From positions 1,612,001 through 1,676,000 of the forward strand of contig JAGPNK010000004.1 of the NCBI GenBank assembly GCA_020746835.1: a stretch of DNA of 64,000 bases, read 5' to 3'. The notes under the pieces were generated by a model. The model saw only the letters and a program-made list of their open reading frames with translations. It made no database searches and was not told the origin of the DNA. The position numbers and the translations under genes are program-made. This document shows, one piece after another, positions 1 through 10,729 of the stretch (positions are counted from its first letter, which is position 1; the number at the start of each line of letters is the position of its first letter). Source of the DNA: Stachybotrys elegans. Taxonomy: Eukaryota > Ascomycota > Sordariomycetes > Hypocreales > Stachybotryaceae.

Positions 1-1087
1 GAGTTGCTCCCAGGCTGCTCGCAATTAAGAGTCGGGGTGCTTGGATGTAGCTATGCGTCTGACTCTATTCTCAGCCACCATGCAGCCAACAACTGGGGTA
101 TTGAGAAGACGAAGATGCCTCTGGTAAATACTGGCCAAAGTCACCGACTTTTATGGTAGCTTCTATGCGTTGAGGCGTTCTGTTCATTGGGACACCTACC
201 AAAACCACTTGAGGTGCGACGCAGATGCAGACAGGCGATATCATCGTGAAGCTTTCGTTTGTACTTGGTAATATCTTCAGCCGTTTACTGCTGATGCCTA
301 CCTGGTTCTGGATCGGGTGGTTGGTCAAGTGCCGTCGTTTAGATATCAGTTGGATGAGAAACCTTGTCCGTCACATGCCAAGAGAGCGGGAGTGCTTTGT
401 TGCTTTGTGGAACTGGGAGCTGTGACTCTTGAATGAATCCAATCTCGTGAATATCTGGCATACACCATTTCTAAGCCCAAGTTTGTGATGCAATGTAAGA
501 GACTACAAAATATTTTTATTCATGGGCTGCTTCTACACCGTTGCAATGGTCATGGCTTGGTGGTGATGATGAATTGGATCGGTCTACTTTGGTGTGCCGT
601 ATCAGGCCCAAGCTCCATCGATCATCCATCCTCCACTGAAGATGTTGGAACCCACTGAATGCCCACTGTTTCCGAGGCCGCCAGTCGCCAATGGCTTCAT
701 CCATCGGCCTGCCACGACGTCATCATCCATGCTTGCGCTTCTTTACAAGCTTTTTGGAGACTCTCCCCCACTCTCCTGCCGCAGCGCCAGGACCAAGCAG
801 GATTCTGGCAACATCTCGATGTGTGCCACACCAACGTGATGCTGGGTGGCTCGTTGGTTGGCACCGGTCCGGACGTCCTTGTTTCTACCTAGTCCTCGCG
901 ATCCCTCTCAGCTGCTAACTTAGTAGCCCGGTCGCTGTCTCTCTTCCCCTTCCCCTCCTCTCCTCACTTTAATCTCGGCCGTCTCCCCCTTCTTCCTACG
1001 ACGTACGATAGCGGCACGCGACGATTTATTTTGTCGCGACTTCGAGAGCAGCCACCCACCGACCTCTATCCCTCCGCTTCGCTCGCC
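1..1087. other. Gene-free left edge and YVC1 upstream region
   Basis: No open frame here shows a recognisable domain or a plausible splice-joined continuation; all are under 100 codons and overlap each other on both strands. The last 180 bases, from about 905 to 1087, are rich in C and T, as is usual for the 5' leader and core promoter of filamentous fungal genes, and probably belong to the channel gene starting at 1088. Confidence 0.5.
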
Positions 1088-3317
1088 ATGCCTCGACCCG
1101 CAGACACAAGCAGCTGGCGAGCCATCGGCCGTCTCCTAGGCTTTGATAGGCACCCCAACGAGGGCCACAATGGCGACGTCAGCTCCTCCCGACGCCGCCA
1201 GCGCCTGAGAGAAGAGGAGCGCAGCCGTACGTTCGACTTCTTGTTCTCTCACCTTTTGCCTGTTGCCAATCGCTGACCCAACTTCCCAGTTCTGCCGCAC
1301 CACAGCAATCGCCATATCCAGTCTGCCATCCCCGCCGCCGAAGTCACAAAAATCTGTCTGCGACTGCGCCACCTGATCCAGGAATGCGTCCCTTGCGAGC
1401 TTGACGAGTCGCGCATCACCACTCCTCACAGTCGCGTTATCACGACCCAGGTCATCAAGGCGGCCAGGGAAGCTGGGGGCAACGAAAACAGAGGATGCGT
1501 GGTATGTTCTGCTGGGCCGAGGATGCCTCCGACGACTTTGCTCACATTCCCAGGTCTACTGCCTGCTCGTCAACAAGCGCTGGTTCACCCACGAGGCGTC
1601 GGTCGAGTTGTGGGATTCCGACCTCCACAAGCTTCGCGCTGTCGCTTGCGGTGTCATTGCCAAAGCCATGTGCGTTACCTTGCCTTCCGGTTCCTGCTAT
1701 TTCCAATGACCACTATACTGACATGTTGAAGCATCGAGGGTGAAGAGGATAAACAATATCTGACGCACTCCGTCCTGTTGCGCCGCTACGCACATCTTGT
1801 TGGCGGAGAGCAGACCCTCCCCGTCAATGTTATAGAAAAGGCCGTAGACCTGCACGTTATCCCCGTCATCGGGTCGTCGGGCTACCAGAAATGCATCAAC
1901 CACCTGTGGCGCGGCTGGCTTGTCCAGGATGAGAATGATCCCTCAGTCTTTGTCGAGTACCACGACAAGGACAACACCAACTTCATCACACACATGGACC
2001 CGGACCGCATGCGAGCCCCCATGTACCAGAACGCTGCCCAGATGCTCATCTCCATTATCTATCTCGTTCTTTATACTCTCGCCATCAACTCTGTCAACCC
2101 TAGCGGACGCTTCGATGCTGCAGAGATTCTTCTGTACATATTTACCCTCGGCTTCATATGCGACGAGCTCGTCAAGTATTACAAGGCTGGCTACCACATC
2201 CTGGGATTCTGGAACGCATTCAACGGTACCCTGTATACCTTCCTGACCGCTTCCTTCATCCTTCGCGTCATCGGCCTGGCCCACGATCAACACCACCATG
2301 AGCGCACGCATTTCAGCACGCTGAGCTACAACCTCCTGGCTTTTGTCGCGCCCATGTTTTGGGCTCGCCTGCTGCTTTATCTCGATAGCTTTAAATTCTT
2401 CGGCGCCATGCTTGTGGTGCTCAAGGTCATGATGAAGGAGTCGGTCATTTTCTTTGCCCTGCTCATCATCATCATCGTTGGATTCCTCCAGGCTTTTATC
2501 GGACTTGACTTGGCAGATGACAATGTCGCGGGAGACGTGCTGTTCATCATCGAATCCATGATCAAGGCTATCCTCCAGAGTCCCGAGTTCGAAGGATTTG
2601 AGACGTTTGGACATCCTTTTGGCATCATCCTCTACTACTGCTTTACTTTTGTTGTCATGGTGAGTTACGTGCTAATGTGCTTGCTGCTTATTATACTCAT
2701 CAGAAATCTAGATTATTCTTCTCAATATCCTTATCGCTCTGTACAACTCGGCGTACGAGGACATCTATACCAACGCGGACGACGAGTACCTGGCGCTTTT
2801 CTCACAGAAGACGATGCAGTTTGTGCGGGCGCCTGACGAGAACGTCTACATTGCGCCATTCAACCTCGTGGAAATTGTCATCTCGGGCTTGACGGAATGG
2901 TGGATGAGCAAGAAGACGTATGAGTACATCAACGATATTGTCATGGGGTTCCTGTACTCACCTCTTCTGTTCATGGCGGCCGTCTTTGAGACCCAGGCAG
3001 CGCATGATATCCGTCGTAACCGCGCTAGGGGGGCTGAGGATGACGACGTGGTGGAGGACTGGGAGCACATGTCGCAAGAGCTCGACTTTGAGTCTGATGG
3101 ATGGGCCAAGACTTGCGAGGCCGTGAAGCCCAATGTCGAGGACGACCAGGCGGTACAGGAAGTCCGGAAGCTGCGACAGGAGATGGATGAGATGAAGAAG
3201 ACGCTTGCCGATCTGGTCAAAGCCTTACAAGCGCAGAACGGCATCTCTTTGGACAGCAAGGGTGAAGAAGATCAACACACCGAGGGTACAAACGGAAGAG
3301 AGAATGGGAGCTCCTAA
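1088..3317 (+). CDS. YVC1: Vacuolar TRP-type cation channel (YVC1-like)
   Basis: Five exons: 1088-1226, 1290-1501, 1554-1669, 1732-2659 and 2712-3317. The phases close exactly and give 666 residues, close to the usual length of fungal Yvc1. The large fourth exon encodes several hydrophobic helices in a row, including stretches such as LISIIYLVLYTLAI and FALLIIIIVGFLQAFIGL, with the pore region before IESMIKAILQSPEF. The last exon gives the cytoplasmic tail, with an acidic patch and a heptad-like segment (VRKLRQEMDEMKKTLADL). In yeast this family releases Ca2+ from the vacuole in response to osmotic and mechanical stress. A nearer AG at 2701-2703 was rejected as the last acceptor because it leads to an in-frame stop; the TAG ending at 2711 restores IILLNILIALYNSAYED. 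The family call comes from sequence pattern and length; specificity is inferred. Confidence 0.9.
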
Positions 3318-3584
3318 TTTTCCTGGATGTCATTTGACCAACCAGGCATGGATGTGCTTTTGAGGGCTCTTATATATTTTATGACTATACACGACTCCGC
3401 ACTTCCGAACCGCATTTCGAATGCAAGACGAAACAGCCCTAGGATTAGCACTCACTTGCACATGTACCTAGGAGATATGATTACTCATGACATTGCATTA
3501 ATAACGTTTCATTAACCTTGATTGATACTCCTAGGACGCCATGCATATTTGCGGGACTTGAAACCGAAGCAGACCTGTTGATGT

Positions 3585-4291
3585 CTATTGCTGCTCAGCC
3601 TCGGTAGCTGGGAAGTAGAGCCTGGAGGAATGTCAGCCAAGTCATTGGAGAATGGCAGTTGGTCTTACGGCAGAATCTCATTGTAGGTCGCCACATCCGT
3701 TGTGGTGAATGTCACGAATACCACATGCTGCACAGCTTCAGGCCGCTCCTCCATGAACTTCCTCACAGCGCCAATGGCGACATGAGCAGCGTCTTCATGA
3801 GGATACCCGTAGATGCCCGTGCTGATGCAGCTAAAGGCAACACTGGTCAGCTCGTGGTCAGCGGCCAGAGTGAGGCTCTTGGTATAGCAGTTGCGCAAGA
3901 GAGCCTCTTCCTTGCCGGTGTCACCGCTGCCGTACCGTGGACCGACGGCGTGGATGACGTAGCGCGCGGGCAAGTTGAAGCCGGGCGTCATCTTGGCGTC
4001 GCCAGTGGGACAGCCGTCGAGCTTGTCGCAGGCAGCCTGGAGGCGTGGACCTGCAGCCCTGTGGATGGAGCCGTCGACGCCGCCGCCGCCGGCAAGGTAG
4101 CGATTGGCGGCATTGACGACTGCATCCACCTCGAGCGTCGTGATGTCCCGGCGGATGAGGTGGACACGGTCGTTGAGCGAGGCCGAGGCTGGGCGCCGGG
4201 CGAGGTCGGGCTTGGGAGGTTTGAGGCGGGCGGTGCGGTAAAGGGCCGCGACGGTGGGGATCTCGGAGATGGAGAGGCGGGAGGCTGCCAT
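3585..4291 (-). CDS. Macrodomain (ADP-ribose binding) protein, MacroD type
   Basis: Two exons on the minus strand, 4291-3669 and 3621-3585, give 219 residues. The macrodomain core starts near residue 42; the ADP-ribose loop reads VVNAANRYLAGGGGVDG (about 58-74), followed by IHRAAG, and a later ISTGIYGYP phosphate loop matches the family. MacroD-type proteins bind or remove mono-ADP-ribose and can deacetylate O-acetyl-ADP-ribose. The main frame hits a stop just after EILP, but that stop lies inside a GTAAGA donor. A 47-nt intron then joins to a 37-nt last exon encoding LYFPATEAEQQ, which I prefer. The gene is divergent from the glutaminyl-tRNA synthetase 750 bp away. No targeting signal is obvious; the first 40 residues are probably a flexible or helical lead. 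Confidence 0.88.
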
Positions 4292-5044
4292 GGCGAGGTT
4301 GTGTATTGTGAGGAGGGGTTGTGGAGAGAGTTGAGGATGGAGAGTGGGAGGGACAAAAAGGCGGCTGGGATGTTTTCCACCTCAACGAGCCTGACGCAAT
4401 GGACCTGACCCGAATGTAATTCTACGTCATAGGACCCTGAGTGATTCCAATGGATATAATTAATGTATTATTAAATACAGCCACCAGAACATTCTTTTCA
4501 TCAACATTCGGAGTGTACAGTTGAGAATTACCATGAGAGATATGTACCTGCTTCCAGCCTTATCAATGTCCTGGAGATCGACAGGACTTAGGTAGGCATA
4601 TAGAGCATTTCATCTGTCAAATTCCAGCCCATTTGTGAGCCTCTAGCTATAGTTCTTCCTTACAAAGTCATTTAAGCCTGTTCTACTTTTGCTTTTATTT
4701 ATTCTTTGCTTGCCTCTACCAAAGAATGCCGTATCAGAATCGTCCAATCCCATGCTAGGAGACTGGAGGAAAGTTAGGTCGGTTGCTTATCTTATCTTGC
4801 AAGGAGGGGCTTTGCTTTTGGCAACCCCTCCAAGATTCTGAGTCAATGGATGGCGGTGCAACAACAGGTCGCAAATATTTTGACTCATCCGCTCGACTCT
4901 TCTAGACCCTGACAAATTCAGCATCCATCATAAATCGAAGCATACCGCGTCCATTCTCCCAAGCCAGCATTTTTCTCGCCATCCCACTCCGTATTCGAAC
5001 CTTTTACCATCAGCAAGGTCGAGCCACCCCAAACACCCGCCAAC
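4292..5044. other. Divergent promoter region, macrodomain gene / GlnRS
   Basis: This 753-bp spacer separates two divergently oriented genes. The middle (about 4440-4720) is AT-rich and the last 150 bases before 5045 are C-rich, as expected for the leader of a highly expressed gene. I see no RNA gene and no credible open frame. Confidence 0.5.
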
Positions 5045-7229
5045 ATGGCCGAGGCCGCCACCCAGAGCATGGCCAAGCTCCAGCTTGACGAGGAGACGGG
5101 AGAGATGGTCTCCAAGGCCGAGCTCAAGAAGCGCCAGCAGAAGCGAGCAAAGAAGGCCGCCCAGGAAAAGGCCCGCCAGGAAAAGGCCGCCGCCGGCCCC
5201 AAGGAGCAGGCTGCGCCCAAATCCAAGCCTGAGGACACACCCATCGACCCCGATGCCATGTTCAAGCAGGGCTTCCTCGACGATGTATACAAGGAGCGTC
5301 CCGTCAAGAACGTCGTCACGCGTTTTCCCCCGGAGCCCAACGGCTACCTCCACATTGGCCACGCCAAGGCCATCGCCATCAACTTTGGCTTCGCGCGATA
5401 CCACGGCGGCGTCTGCTACCTGCGCTTCGACGATACCAACCCGGAGAAGGAGGAGGAGAAGTACTTCACCGCCATCCTGGACATTGTCAAGTGGCTGGGA
5501 TTCGAGCCCTACAAGGTCACATACTCAAGCGACAACTTCGACAAGCTCTACGAGCTCGCAGAGAAGCTCATCAACCTAGGCAAGGCCTATGTCTGCGCAT
5601 GCACTGGTAAGATCCTTTAAGGAATTACGTACCCCACTTTTCATAGACTAATTGACGATTTAGACACCGAGATAAAGCTTCAGCGAGGAGGCGAAAAGGG
5701 CTCTATTCCTCGATCTCGTTGCGCCCACGCCGAGCAGTCCGTCGAGGAAAACCTCACCAAGTTCCGAGATATGCGAGACGGCAAGTATAAGCCCAAAGAG
5801 GTGTTTCTCCGAATGAAGCAGAACCAGATCGAAAGCCCCAACCCGCAAGAATGGGTAAGTATCCTCAAATCCTCAATTCCCCACAACACCACGATCCGTC
5901 CCCCACCACTGACCAAGACAGGATCTTGCGGCTTGGAGAGTTAAGGAAACGCCTCATTTTCGCGCCCCGAATTACAAGATATTTCCAAGCTATGATTTCA
6001 CACACGGGCTCTGTGATTCGTTTGAGGGGTGAGTTCAACCAATGTGCAGTTGTATCCCTGGTTGTAGCCCAGGAGTCGATCTACCTCCCCTACGACACAA
6101 CACAACACCACAACACCAACACAACAGCTAATGAATGCAGAATTACTCACAGTCTTTGCACGACTGAGTTCATTATGTCTCGCGTGTCATACGAATGGTT
6201 AAACCGGCTGCTTGGGGTGTATGAGCCCATGCAGCGCGAGTACGGCAGGCTGAACCTGAGCGGAACGGTGCTGTCAAAACGCAAAATCCTCAAGCTCGTC
6301 GAGGGAAAGTACGTTCGTGACTGGGATGACCCCAGACTCTACACCCTCATCGCTATAAGGCGAAGAGGTGTACCCCCGGGAGCCATCCTCGAGTTTGTCA
6401 ACGAGCTCGGCGTCACCACCAGCGCCACGACCATTGCCATTCACCGCTTCGAACAGAGTATCCGCAAGTACCTCGAGAGGACTGTCCCTCGCCTTATGAT
6501 GGTCCTTGACCCCGTACCGCTTGTCATCGAGGATGCCGAGGCTATGGACATCGACATGCCCTTCTCCCCCAAGGAACCCAAGATGGGCACACGAAAGGTC
6601 AGCTTCACCCCAACCGTCTACATCGACCGCTCCGACTTCCGAGAGGAGGACAGCAAGGAGTTCTTCCGCCTCGCCCCCGGCAAGACGGTCGGCTTGCTCA
6701 ACGTGCCCTACCCCGTCAAGGCCGTCTCCTTCACCAAGGACGAGGCCACCGGCAAGGTCACCGAGATCCGCGGCGTCTTCGACAAGGAGGTCAAGAAAGC
6801 CAAGACTTACATCCAGTGGGTCGGATCCGAGGGCACTCGTAAGGTCGAAGCCCGCATCCACAACCCGCTCTTCAAGTCGGAGAAGCCCGACGACGCCGAG
6901 GGTGGCTTCCTCAACGACATCAACCCGGACAGCGAGGTCATCTACCACGATGCCATCATCGAGGAGGCCTTTGAGGAGGTCAAGCGTCGCGCGCCCTGGC
7001 CCGAGGCCGCTGGCGAGAGTGAGCTCGGAAAGGGTGGTCCCGAGAGTGTGCGGTTCCAGGCCATGCGTGTGGCTTACTTTGTAAGTTTTTTATGGCATCT
7101 ACACAAGACTGTAAGGCATCTTATGCTGACTGCTTCTCCTTTCTTCAGGCAATGGATTCGGATAGTACAGACGACAAGATTGTGCTCAATCGCATCGTGA
7201 GTCTTAAGGAGGATTCTGGCAAGAACTAG
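5045..7229 (+). CDS. GLN4: Glutaminyl-tRNA synthetase, cytosolic
   Basis: Five exons: 5045-5606, 5664-5854, 5922-6028, 6141-7080 and 7149-7229, giving 626 residues. The enzyme charges tRNA-Gln with glutamine using ATP. The class I signature [15 protein letters not shown] puts HIGH at about residues 103-106. The KMSKS-equivalent loop is VLSKRKI, shortly after the fourth exon begins. [12 protein letters not shown] and [10 protein letters not shown] are GlnRS/GluRS hallmarks, and the asparagine/glutamine-type anticodon-binding beta barrel follows to the C terminus. The first 85 residues are a lysine/alanine-rich helix, not the longer N-terminal domain of the yeast enzyme. The third junction was set by phase: the GTGAGT at 6029 joins the exon at 6141 to read FEGITHSL. 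A long open frame from 5851 that runs through these introns is an artefact. Confidence 0.94.
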
Positions 7230-7684
7230 ATGGAAAGTTTCAACGAGACAAGCCCGTCCTTCATTTGGCAGGCTGTGTAGTCAGCTTGCGTTGAATATGG
7301 ATCTATGTTTGCAACATGTGTATGCAAGAGGCTCGCAGTATAACCCGGATTAAGCACAAGAACTATGAAACTACAACTACCGTGATGGGAGATAAATACC
7401 AGACCTGCGCCTAAGACAGCAAACGTGTAAAGGGGTGAACTTCCGCAGGGAAGCAGTAAGAAGTACAATTTCTGTTGAAAAGAGAAGAGCTTAAAAAAGA
7501 AACATTAGTCAGGCCATTTGATCAAACAATGACGAGTCTTATTAAAAGTAGAGGGGTGCTATCATTATTACATGTACAGGAGCCGACTGGCTGGGCCATA
7601 CAGGCCAAAACACAAGCTGTGGGTAGCTATAACTTCATCACCTCAAGGGCTTTATGTAGCCGTGGGCTGGCAGATCAAGCTTTT

Positions 7685-7712
7685 CTCTGTTGGCAGCCTG
7701 GAGCGATGGCAA
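7685..7712 (+). repeat. Inverted repeat, left arm (28 bp exact)
   Basis: The 28 bases at 7685-7712 are the exact reverse complement of 8941-8968. Both arms lie in longer segments with looser similarity: TGGT-GCAG follows within about 15 bases in both when read in the same orientation. In one frame each arm encodes PSLQAANR. This points to two copies, in opposite orientation, of one decayed element about 1.2 kb apart. Confidence 0.7.
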
Positions 7713-8940
7713 CCTTGTGTGGTTGCAGTCACAAGCTTTTCCAGCGTCATCGAAGCTTTCCATTAGCATCGTGGCGCTCTCCATCTGGGCACAGTCACAG
7801 CAAGGCTTCTGCAGCGTCGGCAACCTTATTCAAACCCGCCCTAACCCTCCGTACGTCTCGACATCCTGTCGCATTAAATGCCTGCGCATGTATAGCTTGT
7901 GACAGTGCTTGCAGCCACCTATGGCTCGGCCACTCAGCCGCTTAGCCAGTCAGCTACCCTAAGTATACACAAGGGTGACAATGGCCTTGTTATTATTCTT
8001 CTCTACTGTTTACGACTGCATTAGTTACTGGGGCACTAGGCACTACCTCTACTGTTTATTTGCTCTCTACTGCTTACACCCTACACTGCACACTCTTTTC
8101 CTCATCATACTATTTCTTAAAGGCCTCTTAGAACAGGTAGACTCACTTAGGCCTGATCATTTATAGCCTTAGGCAATACAGGTTATTCTTAAGGGCTTGG
8201 GATACCCCTAGCATCTTGGCTTCCAGTTAAATCTATAGTAAGTTGCTATATTATCAATAAATATCAAATCTAGTAGTAGTAGTATATATAGAAGGAAGAG
8301 AAAGAGAGAGATAATAGAGAGGGCAAAGGCCTTCTTGTATGCATTTCTTAAACTCTATTCTAGGGCTAGGCCTTACACGCCAGATCACGCATTCCTGGCC
8401 CAATGCAGCCACAGCACTATCCGCAGCCACAGCCATCACATACTTCTTCATCATGAGCCCACACAGCCTGATGACTTCCGCCAGAATCGCGGTACATACA
8501 GTATCCCGACCTCGGCGCATCGCTCTCGCACATTTGAGGCCAGCCTTATCAGAGCACACGCCTTGTCAGAACACACATAAGGGCTAGATAAATAGGCCAA
8601 CGAACGGTATGTACACACATCAAGGCCAGTCTGCTAACCTTGCTGCCGCTGCCGCTGCTACAGCCCCCTCATTGTTCTCTAGCTCCAGCCAATAGGTGAT
8701 ATCATCTGACAATCCCTTCATTGTTTGACACTGTTCTTTGGTCCTGCAGGTAGCAAGGCCACTATTATTCGCATATACTATTGTTCTTTTTTCCACACTG
8801 GACGCACCTACTACATCATAACTTCATCACAAGCCAGAATTCGCTCGACTTGACGGCAGCGAAAACCCTTTGCAGTCATACAGAGAGCTGAAGCGGTGAC
8901 GCCATGATACGAAGTCGACTGACTCACTGGCTGCGACCAC

Positions 8941-8968
8941 TTGCCATCGCTCCAGGCTGCCAACAGAG
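8941..8968 (-). repeat. Inverted repeat, right arm (28 bp exact)
   Basis: This is the reverse-complement partner of 7685-7712. No terminal duplication or coding capacity could be recognised between or beside the arms, so the element type is unknown. Confidence 0.7.
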
Positions 8969-9086
8969 CAACACCTATCCTGACTCCAGCCCATCTCCAG
9001 CCATTGTCTCTGCTCGTCCTCAAAAGTCCCGATAGGATGAGCGAGACGAATACCACACGAACAACGCAGAGGGGCAATCGAAGAAG

Positions 9087-9103
9087 CCCCCCCCCCCCCC
9101 CCC
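9087..9103 (+). repeat. Homopolymer run of 17 C
   Basis: An uninterrupted run of 17 cytosines lies in non-coding DNA. Its length may be unreliable in the assembly. Confidence 0.9.
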
Positions 9104-9338
9104 GGAAGTCACTAGCAGGTAGTGGAATCAGCCTATGACAAATGATTCATGGTCCTTGCCACCCTTTCTATTGTTATTTTCCCCTCTCTGCACACCTACT
9201 CTATCATAGACTATATATCATGCCCGTGAATGTGGTTGGGGCTGTCAGCAATCACCTGCTGGAGGACTCGGGATCATCATGAGTGGTTTCATTCGTGACG
9301 TCCGCCTCGTCATCGTATAAAAGGTCTCTTATCACGCC

Positions 9339-10729
9339 TCAGCAGACCCTATAACCCAATGTGAAGCCATGGACCTCGGATTTGTGCTCTCGAACAAGAT
9401 CCATGAAAGTAGAAATCTTGTCTGGGGACCAACACATGCTCCACAACGGAGAACCGATCGTCACAGGCTGGTTTGACGGCAAAACGCGATTTAAGCCTTC
9501 AAGTTTCCACCGAGGTAGGTGTGACGGCCTTAGGGTTCTGCCAGACAGGAGTCGATATCCTTCATTGATAGGTAGATTGTCCTTGGAACGGAGAGACGTC
9601 ATAAGCAAGACATCTAGAGTTTCAGCCACTGACAACAGGAAGCGGAAATGAATATTTTCGCGTCCCAAGGCTGAATGAGGGAACGGGAACACAGACAACA
9701 ATGAAAACCCGATTGCGCTGATGTCTGGGTTCGCGAGCCTTTGATGAACCCATAATGTGCCTTTTACAGCACTACGTGCAGCATCTCGTGTAGTGGCTTC
9801 AACCGGCAAAGCATTTCTGCATCTCAGTATGTCGTTGTGGTGTTGTTTGGCCCTCAGGCGTGCCCCCAGAGCACCGTTCCAGTCGGGTTTCATCGAACCG
9901 CATTGCCCCACGTATGCAAGGTCATCTTCGGTGCTATCGGCATGATGCCCATGGACGAGGTAAATTCCGAGGATATTGGGGATGCCGTCCCCCCCCTCAC
10001 TGAGTGGGAGGCTCTCGAGAATGTCGAAGATACGCTCAGTCTTGCCTTGACCAAGTGCCGCACGGGTTCTGAAAGATCTAACAAGCGGGTGAAGAAAGAA
10101 CTCCGACAAAGCATTGCGCATTCTCTCCGATGAGTTGACTTTGAGCCAACGAAGCATATGCTTCGTAAATGGCTCGTCTCTTGCTGTGCCAGCTAAGACA
10201 GATTGTGCTGCATCAAACAGACTATCAAGCAGCGACAAATACCACTCGTGATGCCTTTGGATACTGTCGAGATGGGACTCAGGGACTATTGAAGATACAA
10301 GGTTAGTCAAGCTCAATGTCCATGTTAAGGTGTGTGAGGAGTGGGCTACTAACTCGATTCCATGTCAGGAGCTGGTCCACATGTATCCTCCATTCGGGCG
10401 ATCAACTCATCTAGAGTCTTGGTGTTCATCGCTAGCCAGTCGTCAGGCATATCATCTGGCGTTTCGTCCTCCAGGAGATCCTCGCCGAGATCAGGGGACC
10501 CGACGAGCTCCGGGAAGACTGTCTCTTCATCTGCCGCCAGAGCCTGTGTATAACACTCAAACTCATCGAGATCGATTGCGAGAGATGGTATTGTTCGAAC
10601 TTTCCTCTTGCGTTTCGAAGAGCGCGCCGAGGCCGCCGGTCGTTTCCTCTGACGGACATCAAAGTCCTTCGTGTTGGCGCCCCAGCCCCGGGCCCTATCG
10701 CGAGGCTCGCTGTCTGAATCAGACGACAT
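9339..10729 (-). CDS. GIY-YIG-like domain protein with basic/acidic N-terminal tail
   Basis: Two exons on the minus strand, 10729-10354 and 10285-9339, joined by a 68-nt intron (GTTAGT donor, TAG acceptor, branch-like TTGACTAAC), give 440 residues. Residues 1-125 look disordered. They hold a nuclear-localisation-like basic stretch (RQRKRP, then SSKRKRK) followed by a strongly acidic segment (DLGEDLLEDETPDDMPDD). Residues from about 230 carry a GIY-YIG-like pattern: GIY at 232-234, YVG at 250-252, arginines at 268 and 270 followed by QHH, and a candidate catalytic Glu at about 347. In known GIY-YIG nucleases those Arg and Glu residues are catalytic. The spacing between GIY and YVG is longer than in textbook members, so the assignment is inference. 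The downstream frame has no ATG of its own near its start, which supports the splice. A decayed copy of the 5' half lies just upstream. Confidence 0.6.

Larger units (their letters stand above)
7230..9338. other. Gene-free AT-rich accessory region with repeat relics
   Basis: This 2.1-kb stretch has no supported gene. About 7950-8330 is rich in TA steps and short CTA/TTA runs and carries a TAGTAGTAG-TATATA stretch near 8270, the look of an old repeat eroded by C-to-T change. It also contains a 28-bp exact inverted repeat pair and a run of 17 C (both listed separately). A TATAAAAGG string lies at about 9315 on the plus strand, but no gene follows it. Confidence 0.5.

Noticed and set aside
5851..7200. 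Long plus-strand frame suggesting a separate 449-residue protein
   Set aside because: Its first 290 nt are two introns and an exon read in the wrong phase; the rest is the catalytic and anticodon domain of GlnRS.
9314..9324. Good TATAAAAGG match on the plus strand
   Set aside because: The nearest plus-strand frame downstream (9361-9651) is antisense to the nuclease-like gene and has no recognisable product.
10285..10316. Separate start for the nuclease-like frame at 10316
   Set aside because: The codon there is TTG, not ATG, and lies within the intron; splicing to the upstream exon is in phase and has consensus sites.
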